Shown: positions 38,317 to 47,989, counted from the first letter of the stretch. The stretch is 64,000 bases of DNA from Porticoccaceae bacterium (GCA_028822155.1 JAPKEJ010000002.1:1-64000); one strand, 5' to 3'. A program made the numbers and translations. Notes: generated from the letters alone by a model not told the origin.

Positions 38317-40221
38317 ATGAATCGTCTCAGTAAATTAAGTGCTGTTTTTTGTTTAAGCTGGTGCTTAATGGCTGAGAGTATGGCCGTAGAAACTGTACAG
38401 ATTAACTTCCGTGATGCAGATATCCGTAGTGTTATTGAAAGTGTTGCCGAAATCACCGGTAAATCCTTTGTTTTAGATCCGCGGGTCAAGGGTAAGGTGA
38501 CGATAATATCGCCGCAGCCGATAGATGCCGATCTACTCTACCAAGCGATTTTGTCCGCCATTCAGGTGCAGGGATTCCAAGCCGTGGAAGATGGTGCGGT
38601 GACTCGAATTATTCCGTTCACTCAATCTTTTAATTTTGCTGGCGGCAATGGTGACAACACCTTAGAGACTGAGATCATCAAGATTAAACATGTACAGGCA
38701 GCCACCTTGGTACCAGTGTTAAAGCCGCTACTCAGTAATGGTGCGCGACTATTGGCCTTTGCGCAGAGCAATTACTTGGTGATCTCTGATATTCGCAGTA
38801 ATGTCATAGCAGTGAAACGGCTTATTACACAAATGGATGATCCCGATCAAACTGCGGTTGAAGTTATTAACCTTAAGTATATTTCAGCGGGAGAGGCGGT
38901 ACATATTGCTGGCCAGCTGAAGCAATTGCAAAAACAAGATCTATCGCTAGTAGAGGACGGACTTAATAATCGCATTATTGTGAGTGGCCCGGGTATTGCT
39001 CGTACGACCTTTAAAAACATGCTTAAGTTACTGGATCTCCCATCGACTAAAAAAGGTAGTGTTGAGGTGATCTATCTTGATTATTCACGTGCAGCGGAAA
39101 TTAAGCCTATTATCGACGGCATGCTTGGCTCAGATGTTTTCTTGCGTCTGGCAGGAGAATCTGTAGGTGATGGAAAATCTAAAGCCACAACTAATTATAC
39201 AATTGAAATTGATGAGCTTAATAATGCGTTGGTGATGGCAGCGCCCTCGGCAGTTATTCGTGAGATAAGAAGTGTCGTCACCAAGTTGGATATCGCTCGT
39301 CCTCAAGTACTCATCGAGGCTGTGATTGCTGAATTATCAGAAAGTCAGGCGAGAAACCTTAGCTCTCAATTAGTAATTACAGGTAGAGATCGAGGTGGAT
39401 ACTTAACCAATTTTGATGGTGTCTTATCAGGCTTGCTGGGAAGTGCATTGGGAGGTAGTGGCTCTGGCGACTTAAATTCTACATCAATTGCATCTGCATT
39501 ACCTAATACTGTCATAGGTGTAGTTGGTGATTTTGACCGTGAAAACAAGAGAGGTATCGGTTTATTAGTTCAGGCCTTGAAAACCGACGGACGAACTAAA
39601 ATACTCTCAACACCATCAGTTATTACCCTTGATAACGAGGAGGCTACCCTTTCAGTAGGAGAGCAGGTCCCCTTTCCTTCAGGTAGCTATGCGAGCACTA
39701 ACAACTCCAATAGTGTTAATCCTTTTACGACCGTAAATCGCGAAGACGTTGGTGTTATGCTTAAGGTCAAGCCGCAAATTAGTAAAGGCAATGCAGTAAG
39801 GCTAGAAATAGAGCAGGAATCCTCCAAAGTTAAAGCCGGCAGCGCTGACTCTCAGTTTGGCGCTACTACCACCAAAAGTACTATGCAAACAAACGTCATG
39901 ATTCAAGATGGTGAGCTATTGATTCTGGGTGGCCTAATCGAGGGGCAAACGGATAATAGCGCCTCCAAAGTGCCTTTTTTGGGCGATATTCCGATTATCG
40001 GTAACCTGTTTAAATCCTCCAGTAAAGGCGATAGCGAAAAAGTTCTAATGATGTTTATTAGGCCAACTATTATTCGTACGCCAGAGGATGCTAGGGCATT
40101 GTCAAAATCTAAGTTTGAGCATTTAATAACGCGAGACTTTGAAGGCGAAAACGAAGGTACTGTGACTAAGCAATTAAAAGAGTTTATAAACCAAGGACAG
40201 GATTTAGAAATCACAGAGTAA
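38317..40221 (+). CDS. gspD: Type II secretion outer-membrane secretin GspD
   Basis: Forms the 15-mer outer-membrane channel. 634 residues from the ATG at 38317, preferred because AGGTGG is 5 bp upstream and the product begins with a clean signal peptide (MNRLSKLSAVFCLSWCLMAE) cleaved before VETVQINFRDADIR. ATGs at 38251 and 38284 are possible. N0 to N3 domains are followed by the secretin domain with VPFLGDIPIIGNLFKSS and the C-terminal S domain. No separate pilotin gene is seen here. Confidence 0.96.
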   Translation: MNRLSKLSAVFCLSWCLMAESMAVETVQINFRDADIRSVIESVAEITGKSFVLDPRVKGKVTIISPQPIDADLLYQAILSAIQVQGFQAVEDGAVTRIIPFTQSFNFAGGNGDNTLETEIIKIKHVQAATLVPVLKPLLSNGARLLAFAQSNYLVISDIRSNVIAVKRLITQMDDPDQTAVEVINLKYISAGEAVHIAGQLKQLQKQDLSLVEDGLNNRIIVSGPGIARTTFKNMLKLLDLPSTKKGSVEVIYLDYSRAAEIKPIIDGMLGSDVFLRLAGESVGDGKSKATTNYTIEIDELNNALVMAAPSAVIREIRSVVTKLDIARPQVLIEAVIAELSESQARNLSSQLVITGRDRGGYLTNFDGVLSGLLGSALGGSGSGDLNSTSIASALPNTVIGVVGDFDRENKRGIGLLVQALKTDGRTKILSTPSVITLDNEEATLSVGEQVPFPSGSYASTNNSNSVNPFTTVNREDVGVMLKVKPQISKGNAVRLEIEQESSKVKAGSADSQFGATTTKSTMQTNVMIQDGELLILGGLIEGQTDNSASKVPFLGDIPIIGNLFKSSSKGDSEKVLMMFIRPTIIRTPEDARALSKSKFEHLITRDFEGENEGTVTKQLKEFINQGQDLEITE

Positions 40222-40230
40222 CGGCAGGCT

Positions 40231-41976
40231 ATGAGTATTTATTTGCAGCATTTTGCCCTAAAGCGAGAGCCGTTCTCGATTGTCCCTGATCCTGACTTTT
40301 TATACCCCAGTCAGCAACATCGTCAAGCAGTTGCCCATTTGAAATACGGCCTTGATCGGGAAGGCGGATTTATACTGCTAACCGGTGAAGTTGGCACAGG
40401 AAAGACTACCCTTACCCGCACTATGCTGCAGCGTATTCCTGCCCATGTCCGGGTAGCCTATGTATTAAATAGTAAGCTCAATGAAACGGATCTCTTAGCG
40501 AGCATCTGTGATGAGCTGGCAATTAAACTGCCGAAAAGTAAGAATGTGTCATTTTCTAAAATTTGCATTGATGCCTTAAATCAGGATTTGCTGGCCAGTC
40601 ATGCCAAAGGTCAAAAGACCGTGATCGTTATTGAAGAGGCTCAGAATCTGAGTGCAGATGTCCTGGAAACGCTACGTTTGCTGAGTAACCTTGAGACTAA
40701 CACTCATAAATTGCTGCATATTCTTCTTGTCGGCCAGCCAGAATTACTGGAGATACTCGCGCAAAAGCAACTGCGTCAACTCAACCAAAGGGTTGTGTCA
40801 CGCTTTCATCTTTTACCATTAGATCAGTCTGAGTTGTCCAACTATATTAACCATCGATTACATCACGCGGGTGCGGCAGGACCGATTTTTGATCAGGGTT
40901 GTAGTAAGGTGTTATTTAGACTCACTAAAGGTGTGCCGCGGCTGATCAATCTAATTTGCCATCAATCACTGTTGGCAGCTTACTCTCTAGGCGTCAAAAG
41001 CATCTCGCCAGCCTTAGTGAAGGATGCTTCAGTAGAAATTCTAAGCGGTCTTGATAATGGCAACCCGAATACGTCAAACACGCCGCTGATAGTGGGTCTT
41101 TTAGTTGTTTTAATTCTGGTTTCAGTCTTTGTATTTCTACCGCGGAGTACGCTAGATTCATGGCGTGAATTAGTCGCTATCGATGAGTCGAGCTCAGAGG
41201 TCGTGACGCCAAAAGTGGAAAATATGGTATTGGAACAAGCGGTTTCTGTAGATTCGGTGGTTGAGGATATGCCGACAAATTATGATGACTTGTTAATTGT
41301 TGAGGACCGAGCGACTGACTTGGTTGAACAGGACACTAGTCTATTGGTGTCTACTGAAGAGGATATAATTGATTTAGTCTTGACTGAGACATCTAACCCC
41401 TTAGTTAATTTACTCGCTGCTTGGTCTATAGAAAGTTCTGAGGTGTACTCTACTGAAGCCTTGTCTGGAATTGCAGCAACCTTTGGCTTGCAGTCAGAAA
41501 AAGTTACTAACGCAGCTCCGTGGATGCTAAATACTATAGATAGACCGGGGCTGGTGGTACTGGATGAGGGTGATGGATTGCTGAAAAGCTACCTATTGAC
41601 TCAACTTAATGAAGATTCTGTAACCCTGATAACTAAAGATGGTGAGATATATTTTGACCTTGAACAGTTTTTGAATCGTTGGACTGGTAGTTTTTTGTAT
41701 CTGTGGCGACCCCACAAAGAGTTTGACCTTCTGATGCAAGGCAATATTGATAAGTTAGCCATGCATTGGTTGCAAGAGAAGCTTAGCTTGGGCGGTGATG
41801 GTATCGAGAAAGTTATCACTGGTGGCCGCTATACCGAGGCGGTAAAAGACCAGGTAATAGAATTTCAGCGCCGAAATAATCTTGACGCCGATGGTATTGT
41901 TGGTCGACAAACCCTGATGCGGTTAAATGAACTTTTCGATGATGAAATACCCAGATTAAGAGGTAGAGCCAACTAA
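40231..41976 (+). CDS. gspA: ExeA/GspA-type ATPase with peptidoglycan-binding domain
   Basis: In Aeromonas ExeA and ExeB bind peptidoglycan and help install the secretin. 581 residues: N-terminal AAA ATPase (LYLQHFALKREPF-like start; Walker A LTGEVGTGKTTLTR near 49-62; Walker B VIVIEEAQNL), one membrane helix at about 286-304 (LIVGLLVVLILVSVFVFLP), an acidic Val/Ser/Thr-rich linker, and a C-terminal region with a peptidoglycan-binding fold ending VKDQVIEFQRRNNLDADG then VGRQTLMRLN. Stop overlaps gspB start by one base. Confidence 0.93.
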   Translation: MSIYLQHFALKREPFSIVPDPDFLYPSQQHRQAVAHLKYGLDREGGFILLTGEVGTGKTTLTRTMLQRIPAHVRVAYVLNSKLNETDLLASICDELAIKLPKSKNVSFSKICIDALNQDLLASHAKGQKTVIVIEEAQNLSADVLETLRLLSNLETNTHKLLHILLVGQPELLEILAQKQLRQLNQRVVSRFHLLPLDQSELSNYINHRLHHAGAAGPIFDQGCSKVLFRLTKGVPRLINLICHQSLLAAYSLGVKSISPALVKDASVEILSGLDNGNPNTSNTPLIVGLLVVLILVSVFVFLPRSTLDSWRELVAIDESSSEVVTPKVENMVLEQAVSVDSVVEDMPTNYDDLLIVEDRATDLVEQDTSLLVSTEEDIIDLVLTETSNPLVNLLAAWSIESSEVYSTEALSGIAATFGLQSEKVTNAAPWMLNTIDRPGLVVLDEGDGLLKSYLLTQLNEDSVTLITKDGEIYFDLEQFLNRWTGSFLYLWRPHKEFDLLMQGNIDKLAMHWLQEKLSLGGDGIEKVITGGRYTEAVKDQVIEFQRRNNLDADGIVGRQTLMRLNELFDDEIPRLRGRAN

Positions 41977-42515
41977 TGTCTTTTATTCTTGATGCTCTAA
42001 AAAAAGCGGAACGAGATCGTTTGCGAGAAGATCCTAAAAATTTGGATGATTTTGCTAGTGCCCATTGGGACCCCTACCAAGAAACTCCTTCATCGTTAGC
42101 CCCTCGGAATTGGATGCTGGCTTGTCTGGTGATAATAATTGCTTTTGGGGTGGGAATTTACATTCAAGGCTGGGAAATTACCCCCCCAACTGGTGCCGCT
42201 TCGGTGCCGGCTATACAGTCACCTCAAGCTGCGGCTTTGACCGACAGGGTTAAGCCATTTCAGCCTGAACCTGCTGCGACTATGGCACCCTTGATGGAAC
42301 AGCCTATTATTACGGCAGTACCTTCAGTGCCAGAGCTTGTCATTGCTGGACATATGTTTATTGCAGAGGGCTCGACGTCCAATAGATTGTTTATTGGGCA
42401 GGGCAGCTACCGAGAGGGAGATAAAATAAATTCGGATTGGACGCTAGTGTCGATTAAGCCAGACCACTTTATTATTAGCGCTGGCGATAGTATTGAAATA
42501 TTAGCTTATCGCTAG
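41976..42515 (+). CDS. gspB: GspB/ExeB-type assembly protein
   Basis: 179-residue bitopic protein: starts MSFILDALKKAERDR, the typical GspB opening, then a membrane helix (NWMLACLVIIIAFGVGIYI, about 44-62), a Pro-rich periplasmic linker, and a C-terminal GspB domain (VPELVIAGHMFIAEGSTSNR, then the GDKINSDWTLVSI-type region). Partner of GspA in secretin placement. Its stop overlaps the convergent aceK stop, so no terminator space is left between the two. Confidence 0.92.
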   Translation: MSFILDALKKAERDRLREDPKNLDDFASAHWDPYQETPSSLAPRNWMLACLVIIIAFGVGIYIQGWEITPPTGAASVPAIQSPQAAALTDRVKPFQPEPAATMAPLMEQPIITAVPSVPELVIAGHMFIAEGSTSNRLFIGQGSYREGDKINSDWTLVSIKPDHFIISAGDSIEILAYR

Positions 42516-44281
42516 TCAGCAAAGACTTCTAGAGCTGAATCTTTGCCGCGGTTAAAGCGTTTAGCGCGCCTATAGGGGAACACGTCAACGACATAGCCGT
42601 CGCGTATCTGAGCTTGTAAATCCTGCCAGAAGCTCATGTTATAAAGGTCGCTGTGCATCTCCTCAAATATTTTGCGGGCTTTCATGTTACCAGAGAAAAA
42701 CAGTCTAAATTCTTCCGGAAAAATATCATCAGGGCCGACGGTATACCAGGTACCAGACTGCATTTCTTCCTGTTCAGTCCTTGGTTCGGGAATTTTACGG
42801 AAGTTACATTTTGTCAGCGTGGCAATTTCGTCATAATCATAAAAAACCACTCTACCATGGCGAGTCACGCCAAAGTTTTTAAGGGGCATATCGCCGGGAA
42901 AAATATTTGCCGCCGCTAACTGTTTGATACAGTTCCCATATTCTTCCATAGCGCTTTGCATTTCTTCCTGACTGGCAGTTTCCAGGTAGATATTAAGCGG
43001 TGTCATGTACCGCTCGGTATAAAGATGTCTAATTAGTAATTTATCACCACGTATTTCTATCTGGGATCCTGCTACTTCCTGCAGTTCTTTTATAAGAGCC
43101 TCTGAAAAGCGATCTAAGGGAAAAATTAAGTCATCAAATTCCTGTGTATCTGCCATTCGGCCGATACGGTCACTGCGAGAAACTAAGCGATATTTTTCTC
43201 TCACGATTTCATGAGTCACCTCCTTGGGAGGGGCAAATTTATCTTTGATGATTTTAAATACTATGTTGTAGGACGGAAGCATGAACACGGTCATGACCAT
43301 TCCTTTGATACCTGGTGCGATAATAAATTGGTCGTCTGAGTTGTCTAGGTGACCGACTAGCTGACGATAAAATTCTGTTTTAGCGTGTTTAGGGAAACCC
43401 AGTGCGTTATATATCTCATAATCAAGCTTGTTGGGCATTAAGTTTTTTAAAAAGTGAGCGTACTGATACGGCAATGGTGCATCGACCATAAAATGGTTGT
43501 GAGTAAAGCTAAATACGACACTCAGTTCGTCAACGGTAAATAGGGCCGTATCAACGTATAAGCCACCCTCTTCATTATTTAGAATTACTAGCACCATAGG
43601 GAAAGTATTATCACCGTCGACCACTCGCCCCACCATATAGGCAGCTTTACCCCTATAAAAAGTTGATTCTAAAAGATCAAACTTTACATCGGAATGAACC
43701 CCTTGGATTTGAGGGACTACCTCTTGGTTAAACACACCCATAATACAATCAAGATCCAGGGTTAAGTCTTCTTTGGGTAGCGAGAATTCGGACTCTTCAA
43801 TAATTCGCTGAAAGGTTTCCCGGAAACCTTCTCCTTTGTAGCGCACAAAAATACTGTACTCAGCCTCAGGTGCTTCGATTAACTGAGAAGATAGGACGTA
43901 GATAATATTGTCACTAATTTTATCGTGATCGTGAATATCACTAAACACTGAGTTAAAAAAGGTCTCTGCGATCTCAAAATTAGGGAAGTTGAAGACCAGC
44001 TGGGTATAGGCAATTTTTGCTTCACTCCACAGTATAAGATCGGCGATATCTTGATTAGTCACCATTTCTAAATACTGAACAGTTTGCTTAATTTTATCTT
44101 TGTAGAGTTCTAGCCGTTCTACGTTGGCCTGACGCACCCCGTGCCAGTCAGCTTTCTCATATCGTGCTTTTGCGCTCAATGTCGAATTAAGATAATCAGC
44201 AAAATAACTACGAAAGCCATTCAATATGGTTTTTGCCATACGGCGGGCGGTAGAGTTATGAATTAAAGGTTGAATTGCCAT
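42512..44281 (-). CDS. aceK: Isocitrate dehydrogenase kinase/phosphatase
   Basis: Bifunctional enzyme that switches isocitrate dehydrogenase on and off, controlling carbon flow between the TCA cycle and glyoxylate shunt. 589 residues (E. coli 578). The regulatory N-terminal half and the kinase-like C-terminal half are intact; seen are MVMTVFMLPSYNIVFKIIKD, the DMPLKNFGVTRHGRVVFYDYDE catalytic block (about 452-473) and the C-terminal DLQAQIRDGYVVDVFPYRR. aceA and aceB are not nearby. Overlaps gspB at the stop codons. Confidence 0.97.
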   Translation of the reverse strand: MAIQPLIHNSTARRMAKTILNGFRSYFADYLNSTLSAKARYEKADWHGVRQANVERLELYKDKIKQTVQYLEMVTNQDIADLILWSEAKIAYTQLVFNFPNFEIAETFFNSVFSDIHDHDKISDNIIYVLSSQLIEAPEAEYSIFVRYKGEGFRETFQRIIEESEFSLPKEDLTLDLDCIMGVFNQEVVPQIQGVHSDVKFDLLESTFYRGKAAYMVGRVVDGDNTFPMVLVILNNEEGGLYVDTALFTVDELSVVFSFTHNHFMVDAPLPYQYAHFLKNLMPNKLDYEIYNALGFPKHAKTEFYRQLVGHLDNSDDQFIIAPGIKGMVMTVFMLPSYNIVFKIIKDKFAPPKEVTHEIVREKYRLVSRSDRIGRMADTQEFDDLIFPLDRFSEALIKELQEVAGSQIEIRGDKLLIRHLYTERYMTPLNIYLETASQEEMQSAMEEYGNCIKQLAAANIFPGDMPLKNFGVTRHGRVVFYDYDEIATLTKCNFRKIPEPRTEQEEMQSGTWYTVGPDDIFPEEFRLFFSGNMKARKIFEEMHSDLYNMSFWQDLQAQIRDGYVVDVFPYRRAKRFNRGKDSALEVFAD

Positions 44282-44302
44282 AAAAATAGTTCTCGCCGAT
44301 CT

Positions 44303-44968
44303 TTAGTCGAGCAATTTTTTTAGATTATCTAATTGCTGTTGATTGTGTTTTTTCGTGGCGGGTACTTGCGAGACTTCTGGTAATGCCGGGGGTAGGTCGA
44401 CCGCTAGCTTTTCACCCGCTACGATACGATCACAATACTGCTGGTAGATTTCACTAAATGCCGGCAGTGCTTTTGTTTCTATGGCGTTGGCTAACATATG
44501 CCAGCCAGCATCTCGTCCTGCTAAGTAAACTGCTGGATGAGACCAAGGCTGCTCGGCTTTTGGGCTGCGCTTATTACATGCCTCTTGATAAGCCTTTCTG
44601 GGCGTAGGCAGACCCGCTGGCATGCCCACATAGCGACACGCATTGAGCATTTTATGTAGGGTTGGTAGATACTCGCTATCTGCAATAATTTTCTCTGCCG
44701 CCGCGCAGATCGTCACAGGAGCAAAGTCATTTAGCTTGCTCAACCATAACTTTTTGGCGAGACCAACAGATTCATTTTTATCGCCAAAAGCACTGTAATA
44801 CTGATTGTGATAATTAGCTCGGAAAAGAGCGAAAACCTGATTAATAGCATCAATCAGTTCAGGGCTAGCAGAGGGGGTAGATTTAGGACGCCCAGCTACG
44901 GTCGGTGAGATCTTCGACGAAGCTGCGATCTCGGATGCGACCTTTTGAATATCCTTGCTGTTTGCCAT
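44303..44968 (-). CDS. Phage lambda P-like replication protein (putative helicase loader)
   Basis: 221 residues resembling replication protein P of lambdoid phages: INQVFALFRANYHNQYYSAF (about 40-59), AKKLWLSKLNDFAPVTICAA and LPTLHKMLNACRY. Lambda P loads DnaB helicase at an origin. No phage genes surround it; it lies on a core chromosome between aceK and radA and follows a DnaT-repeat gene with an 86-bp reading-frame overlap. A chromosomal helicase-loading or replication-restart role is inferred. The ATG at 44968 has only a weak GGAA site upstream; no later in-frame ATG exists before the conserved part. Confidence 0.75.
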   Translation of the reverse strand: MANSKDIQKVASEIAASSKISPTVAGRPKSTPSASPELIDAINQVFALFRANYHNQYYSAFGDKNESVGLAKKLWLSKLNDFAPVTICAAAEKIIADSEYLPTLHKMLNACRYVGMPAGLPTPRKAYQEACNKRSPKAEQPWSHPAVYLAGRDAGWHMLANAIETKALPAFSEIYQQYCDRIVAGEKLAVDLPPALPEVSQVPATKKHNQQQLDNLKKLLD

Positions 44969-46004
44969 TTGATGGTTCCGTAGAAGATTTATTCTGATGC
45001 GCCCATTGACGCTTCACATATTGTAAAAACTTAGTACTCCAAGAGCACTGAGGCGTTCCATTTTCCTGCCAATAAAGAACAAATTCGGGAATTATGTTAC
45101 TCGCAAACTGACGATCTATGTTAGCCATCTGTAACACATCATACACTGCTTCTTTAGGTTTCCATTGTGCAGTGATGAGTCGTGGCATAGAGTCCTGCTC
45201 CATCATCCCATTAAAAAACTGCCATTGCCGTCTTATATGCTGGATGAATTTTGAGTCCCATGTGCTTGACAGGTCACCCCGATCTCGCCAGTAGAGAATA
45301 AACTCTGGAATGGCATCCTCGATAAAATTAGTATTAATACCACCTTTAGCCACCAAGATATCGAGGGCATCCAGTGACGGTCGCCACTCTCCAGTCACTG
45401 ATATTTCCTTACGGCGCCGATTTTGGGTAGTCTCAGACTGCTGCCATTGCCGCCAGACTTCTTTTATATATTTTGACTCCCAGCTATGCCGAGGAACATT
45501 CCGTTCGCGCCAATAACTTACAAACTGAGGGATCTGCTGCTGGGCAAAGTCTTTAGTAACGCCTAGTTGAGCGAGCTGTCGAAGAGCATCTTCGCTGGGC
45601 TGCCAGCTTCCGCCAATTGTTTTTGCGGAGTGTGGCTTGCTACTTGCCGGGATCGGCGAGATATCAGTAGGCCTATTGGATGACGGTAATGATACGGCAA
45701 CGGAGTTTTCGTTAAACGCAAAACGAAAATCATGGTTGGCGGTAAAAGGGCCACCACCAATTAATAATAATCCTTTCTCATGCAGACTTGCCGATAAACG
45801 ACGAAAGTCATCGTCACTCCAGAAGGGCGCCAACTCGAGAAGTTTATTCGCAGGTAGTGTTATCCAGTCAAAACCACTGCTACTGACAGGGCTGCCGTGG
45901 CTGATGCATTCTTGCAAAAGTTGCAGTAACACGGTCTCCTCTAGGCCGATGGTTGCGGCCAAGGTGGGAGAAATAACAATAGGTTTTTCAGGAATTAACG
46001 ACAT
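44883..46004 (-). CDS. DnaT-like protein with three tandem DnaT repeats
   Basis: 373 residues. An N-terminal part (about 1-100) resembles a winged-helix module; it is followed by three repeats of about 54 residues at roughly 134-187, 207-261 and 281-334. Each has W-x-P-S/K-x5-L at its start, a central IPEF-x-LYW-R motif and ends SKxI-x3-RRQW. This is the C-terminal ssDNA-binding repeat of primosomal DnaT, present once in E. coli. Tripling suggests extended ssDNA or multivalent DnaB/P binding. Divergent from radA, overlapping the lambda-P-like gene. Confidence 0.8.
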   Translation of the reverse strand: MSLIPEKPIVISPTLAATIGLEETVLLQLLQECISHGSPVSSSGFDWITLPANKLLELAPFWSDDDFRRLSASLHEKGLLLIGGGPFTANHDFRFAFNENSVAVSLPSSNRPTDISPIPASSKPHSAKTIGGSWQPSEDALRQLAQLGVTKDFAQQQIPQFVSYWRERNVPRHSWESKYIKEVWRQWQQSETTQNRRRKEISVTGEWRPSLDALDILVAKGGINTNFIEDAIPEFILYWRDRGDLSSTWDSKFIQHIRRQWQFFNGMMEQDSMPRLITAQWKPKEAVYDVLQMANIDRQFASNIIPEFVLYWQENGTPQCSWSTKFLQYVKRQWAHQNKSSTEPSNGKQQGYSKGRIRDRSFVEDLTDRSWAS

Positions 46005-46193
46005 GGCAATACTTTATCAGAAAGCTATTGCCTGGACGACATAAACCTAGAGTCGGTTAGTCATTATATGATCTTTATTTGCGTTCTTACTTAACTGTCC
46101 CAGGCTTGAGGATGTTATTTTGAGTGCCATTAACACTGTACATAATACCAGTAATAGGCTTAAATAAGAGCGAGTAAATGTAGGAGATATTTA

Positions 46194-47561
46194 ATGGTCA
46201 GCAAAACTAAAACAGCGTATGTGTGCAATGATTGCGGTGCAGATTATCGTAAATGGCAGGGTCAGTGTTCTGAGTGTAATGCTTGGAACACGCTCTCGGA
46301 GGTTCGCCTAGGTAGCCCGTCTCGGACGGGTAAGATCTTAAGGCCCGGTTTTGCAGGTGCTGTTGATAGTGCGGTAAAAACACTTGCAGATATCGCCCTT
46401 GACGAAATTCCTCGCATAAGCTCCGGCACTGGCGAATTAGATTTAGTGCTCGGCGGCGGCTTTGTGCCAGGCTCTTGCGTTTTATTGGGTGGCGAGCCCG
46501 GAGCAGGAAAAAGTACCGTGCTGTTACAGACACTCTGCGCTATGGCTGAGAGCAATAGTGCGCTTTATGTGACTGGTGAAGAATCGCCCCAGCAGGTAGC
46601 AATGCGCGCCAATCGTCTTGGATTGCCTACTGCAAAGCTTGAAATAATGGCAGAGACGTCGGTTGAAACAGTCTGTGCAATTGCTGAGCAAAAGCGACCA
46701 AAAATATTAGTTGTAGATTCTATTCAAGTCATGCACATTGAAGAAGTGACCTCTGCGCCGGGCAGTGTTTCCCAGGTTAGAGAAAGTGCCGCTATGTTGG
46801 TTCGTTTTGCCAAGCAGACAGGAACAGTGTTGATTTTGGTGGGCCATGTGACTAAAGATGGGTCGTTAGCAGGACCAAAAGTTCTTGAGCATATGATTGA
46901 TTGTTCGTTGATGTTGGAAGGCTCTAGTGACAGCCAGTTTAGAACACTGCGTAGCAACAAAAACCGTTTTGGAGCGGTTAACGAATTAGGCGTTTTCGCC
47001 ATGACGGATAAAGGCTTGCGCGAAGTGCCGAACCCATCAGCTATCTTTTTACAGAGAGGCGAGGATGTCTCCTCTGGTAGCGTGGTGATGGTGGTATGGG
47101 AAGGTACGAGGCCTCTATTAGTCGAACTGCAGGCCTTGGTGGATGATAGTCATTTAGGTAATCCACGCCGCGTGACCGTTGGCTTAGACCATAATCGCTT
47201 ATCGATGTTACTGGCCGTTTTACATAGGCATGGTGGCATTATGGTCGGTGATCAAGATGTGTTCGTTAATGTGGTTGGTGGCGTAAAGGTGCTTGAGACA
47301 AGCGCTGACTTAGCATTAATTTTGTCGGTCATATCTAGCTTCCGTGATAGCCCATTACCCAGAGATTTAGTTGTGTTTGGGGAGGTCGGCTTATCAGGCG
47401 AAATTCGACCGGTGGCAAACGGTCAGGAGCGTTTAAGAGAAGCGGCTAAGCACGGTTTTACTCGAGCGATTGTTCCGGCAGCAAATACGCCTAAACAACC
47501 AATTAAAGGGATGAGGGTGATTCCCGTACGAAAGATCACAGAAGCTTTAGAGGCACTTTAG
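46194..47561 (+). CDS. radA: DNA repair protein RadA
   Basis: RecA-related branch-migration ATPase in recombination. 455 residues (E. coli Sms 460). The zinc finger uses Cys 11, 14, 25 and 28; Walker A is GGEPGAGKS at about 99-107; the RadA-specific KNRFG motif occurs as SNKNRFGAVNE near 256; the C-terminal Lon-like domain contains GEVGLSGEIRPV. AGGAGA lies upstream of the ATG. Divergent from the replication pair. Confidence 0.97.
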   Translation: MVSKTKTAYVCNDCGADYRKWQGQCSECNAWNTLSEVRLGSPSRTGKILRPGFAGAVDSAVKTLADIALDEIPRISSGTGELDLVLGGGFVPGSCVLLGGEPGAGKSTVLLQTLCAMAESNSALYVTGEESPQQVAMRANRLGLPTAKLEIMAETSVETVCAIAEQKRPKILVVDSIQVMHIEEVTSAPGSVSQVRESAAMLVRFAKQTGTVLILVGHVTKDGSLAGPKVLEHMIDCSLMLEGSSDSQFRTLRSNKNRFGAVNELGVFAMTDKGLREVPNPSAIFLQRGEDVSSGSVVMVVWEGTRPLLVELQALVDDSHLGNPRRVTVGLDHNRLSMLLAVLHRHGGIMVGDQDVFVNVVGGVKVLETSADLALILSVISSFRDSPLPRDLVVFGEVGLSGEIRPVANGQERLREAAKHGFTRAIVPAANTPKQPIKGMRVIPVRKITEALEAL

Positions 47562-47564
47562 CCG

Positions 47565-47849
47565 TTAAGCCGTGGTCAGAATGGAGATATGTTCCAGCTC
47601 TCTCAAAAGCGGTTGTATTTGCGTCAGCGCCGCACGTCTTTCATCGGACTGGTACCAGGCCTTCCAGTCGGCTAAACACTCCATTTGAATGAGTGTATAG
47701 CGTATTTTAGTATCTTTTAAATCTTTAAATGACTTGCTGGAAATAAAGCCCTGAGCGGGAACTGCAGCTTGAATAATTTTCTTGGAAAATTCTTCGTATG
47801 TCGCTTCCATTTCCGAGGCTAATGTTCGTTTTATCAATACCGCTAGCAT
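47565..47849 (-). CDS. Antibiotic-biosynthesis-monooxygenase-like small protein
   Basis: 94-residue protein with the dimeric alpha/beta barrel (ABM) pattern: LAVLIKRTLASEM, QGFISSKSFKD, and RYTLIQMECLADWKAWYQSDER, where the Trp-containing helix is typical. Members range from heme-degrading and quinol monooxygenases to proteins of unknown role; the exact function cannot be assigned. It converges on radA with a 3-bp gap and lies next to the B12 riboswitch region, 150 bp away. Confidence 0.75.
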   Translation of the reverse strand: MLAVLIKRTLASEMEATYEEFSKKIIQAAVPAQGFISSKSFKDLKDTKIRYTLIQMECLADWKAWYQSDERRAALTQIQPLLRELEHISILTTA

Positions 47850-47989
47850 TTTTTATACCTTCCGATTTATCAATGGGTGCATCATGCTCAATAGAGCTTT
47901 ATTAGTAAAGTTGTTTGACATTCGCGCATCTCAAGCGTAAATTGCCGACTCTTGCTTCTGCAATAGGTTCTCAACGTTTGAACGCTAAT

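Noticed and set aside
44303-46004. Prophage remnant
   Set aside because: Apart from the lambda-P-like protein there are no integrase, structural, lysis or attachment-site features, and both flanks (aceK, radA) are core genes on normal-looking DNA.
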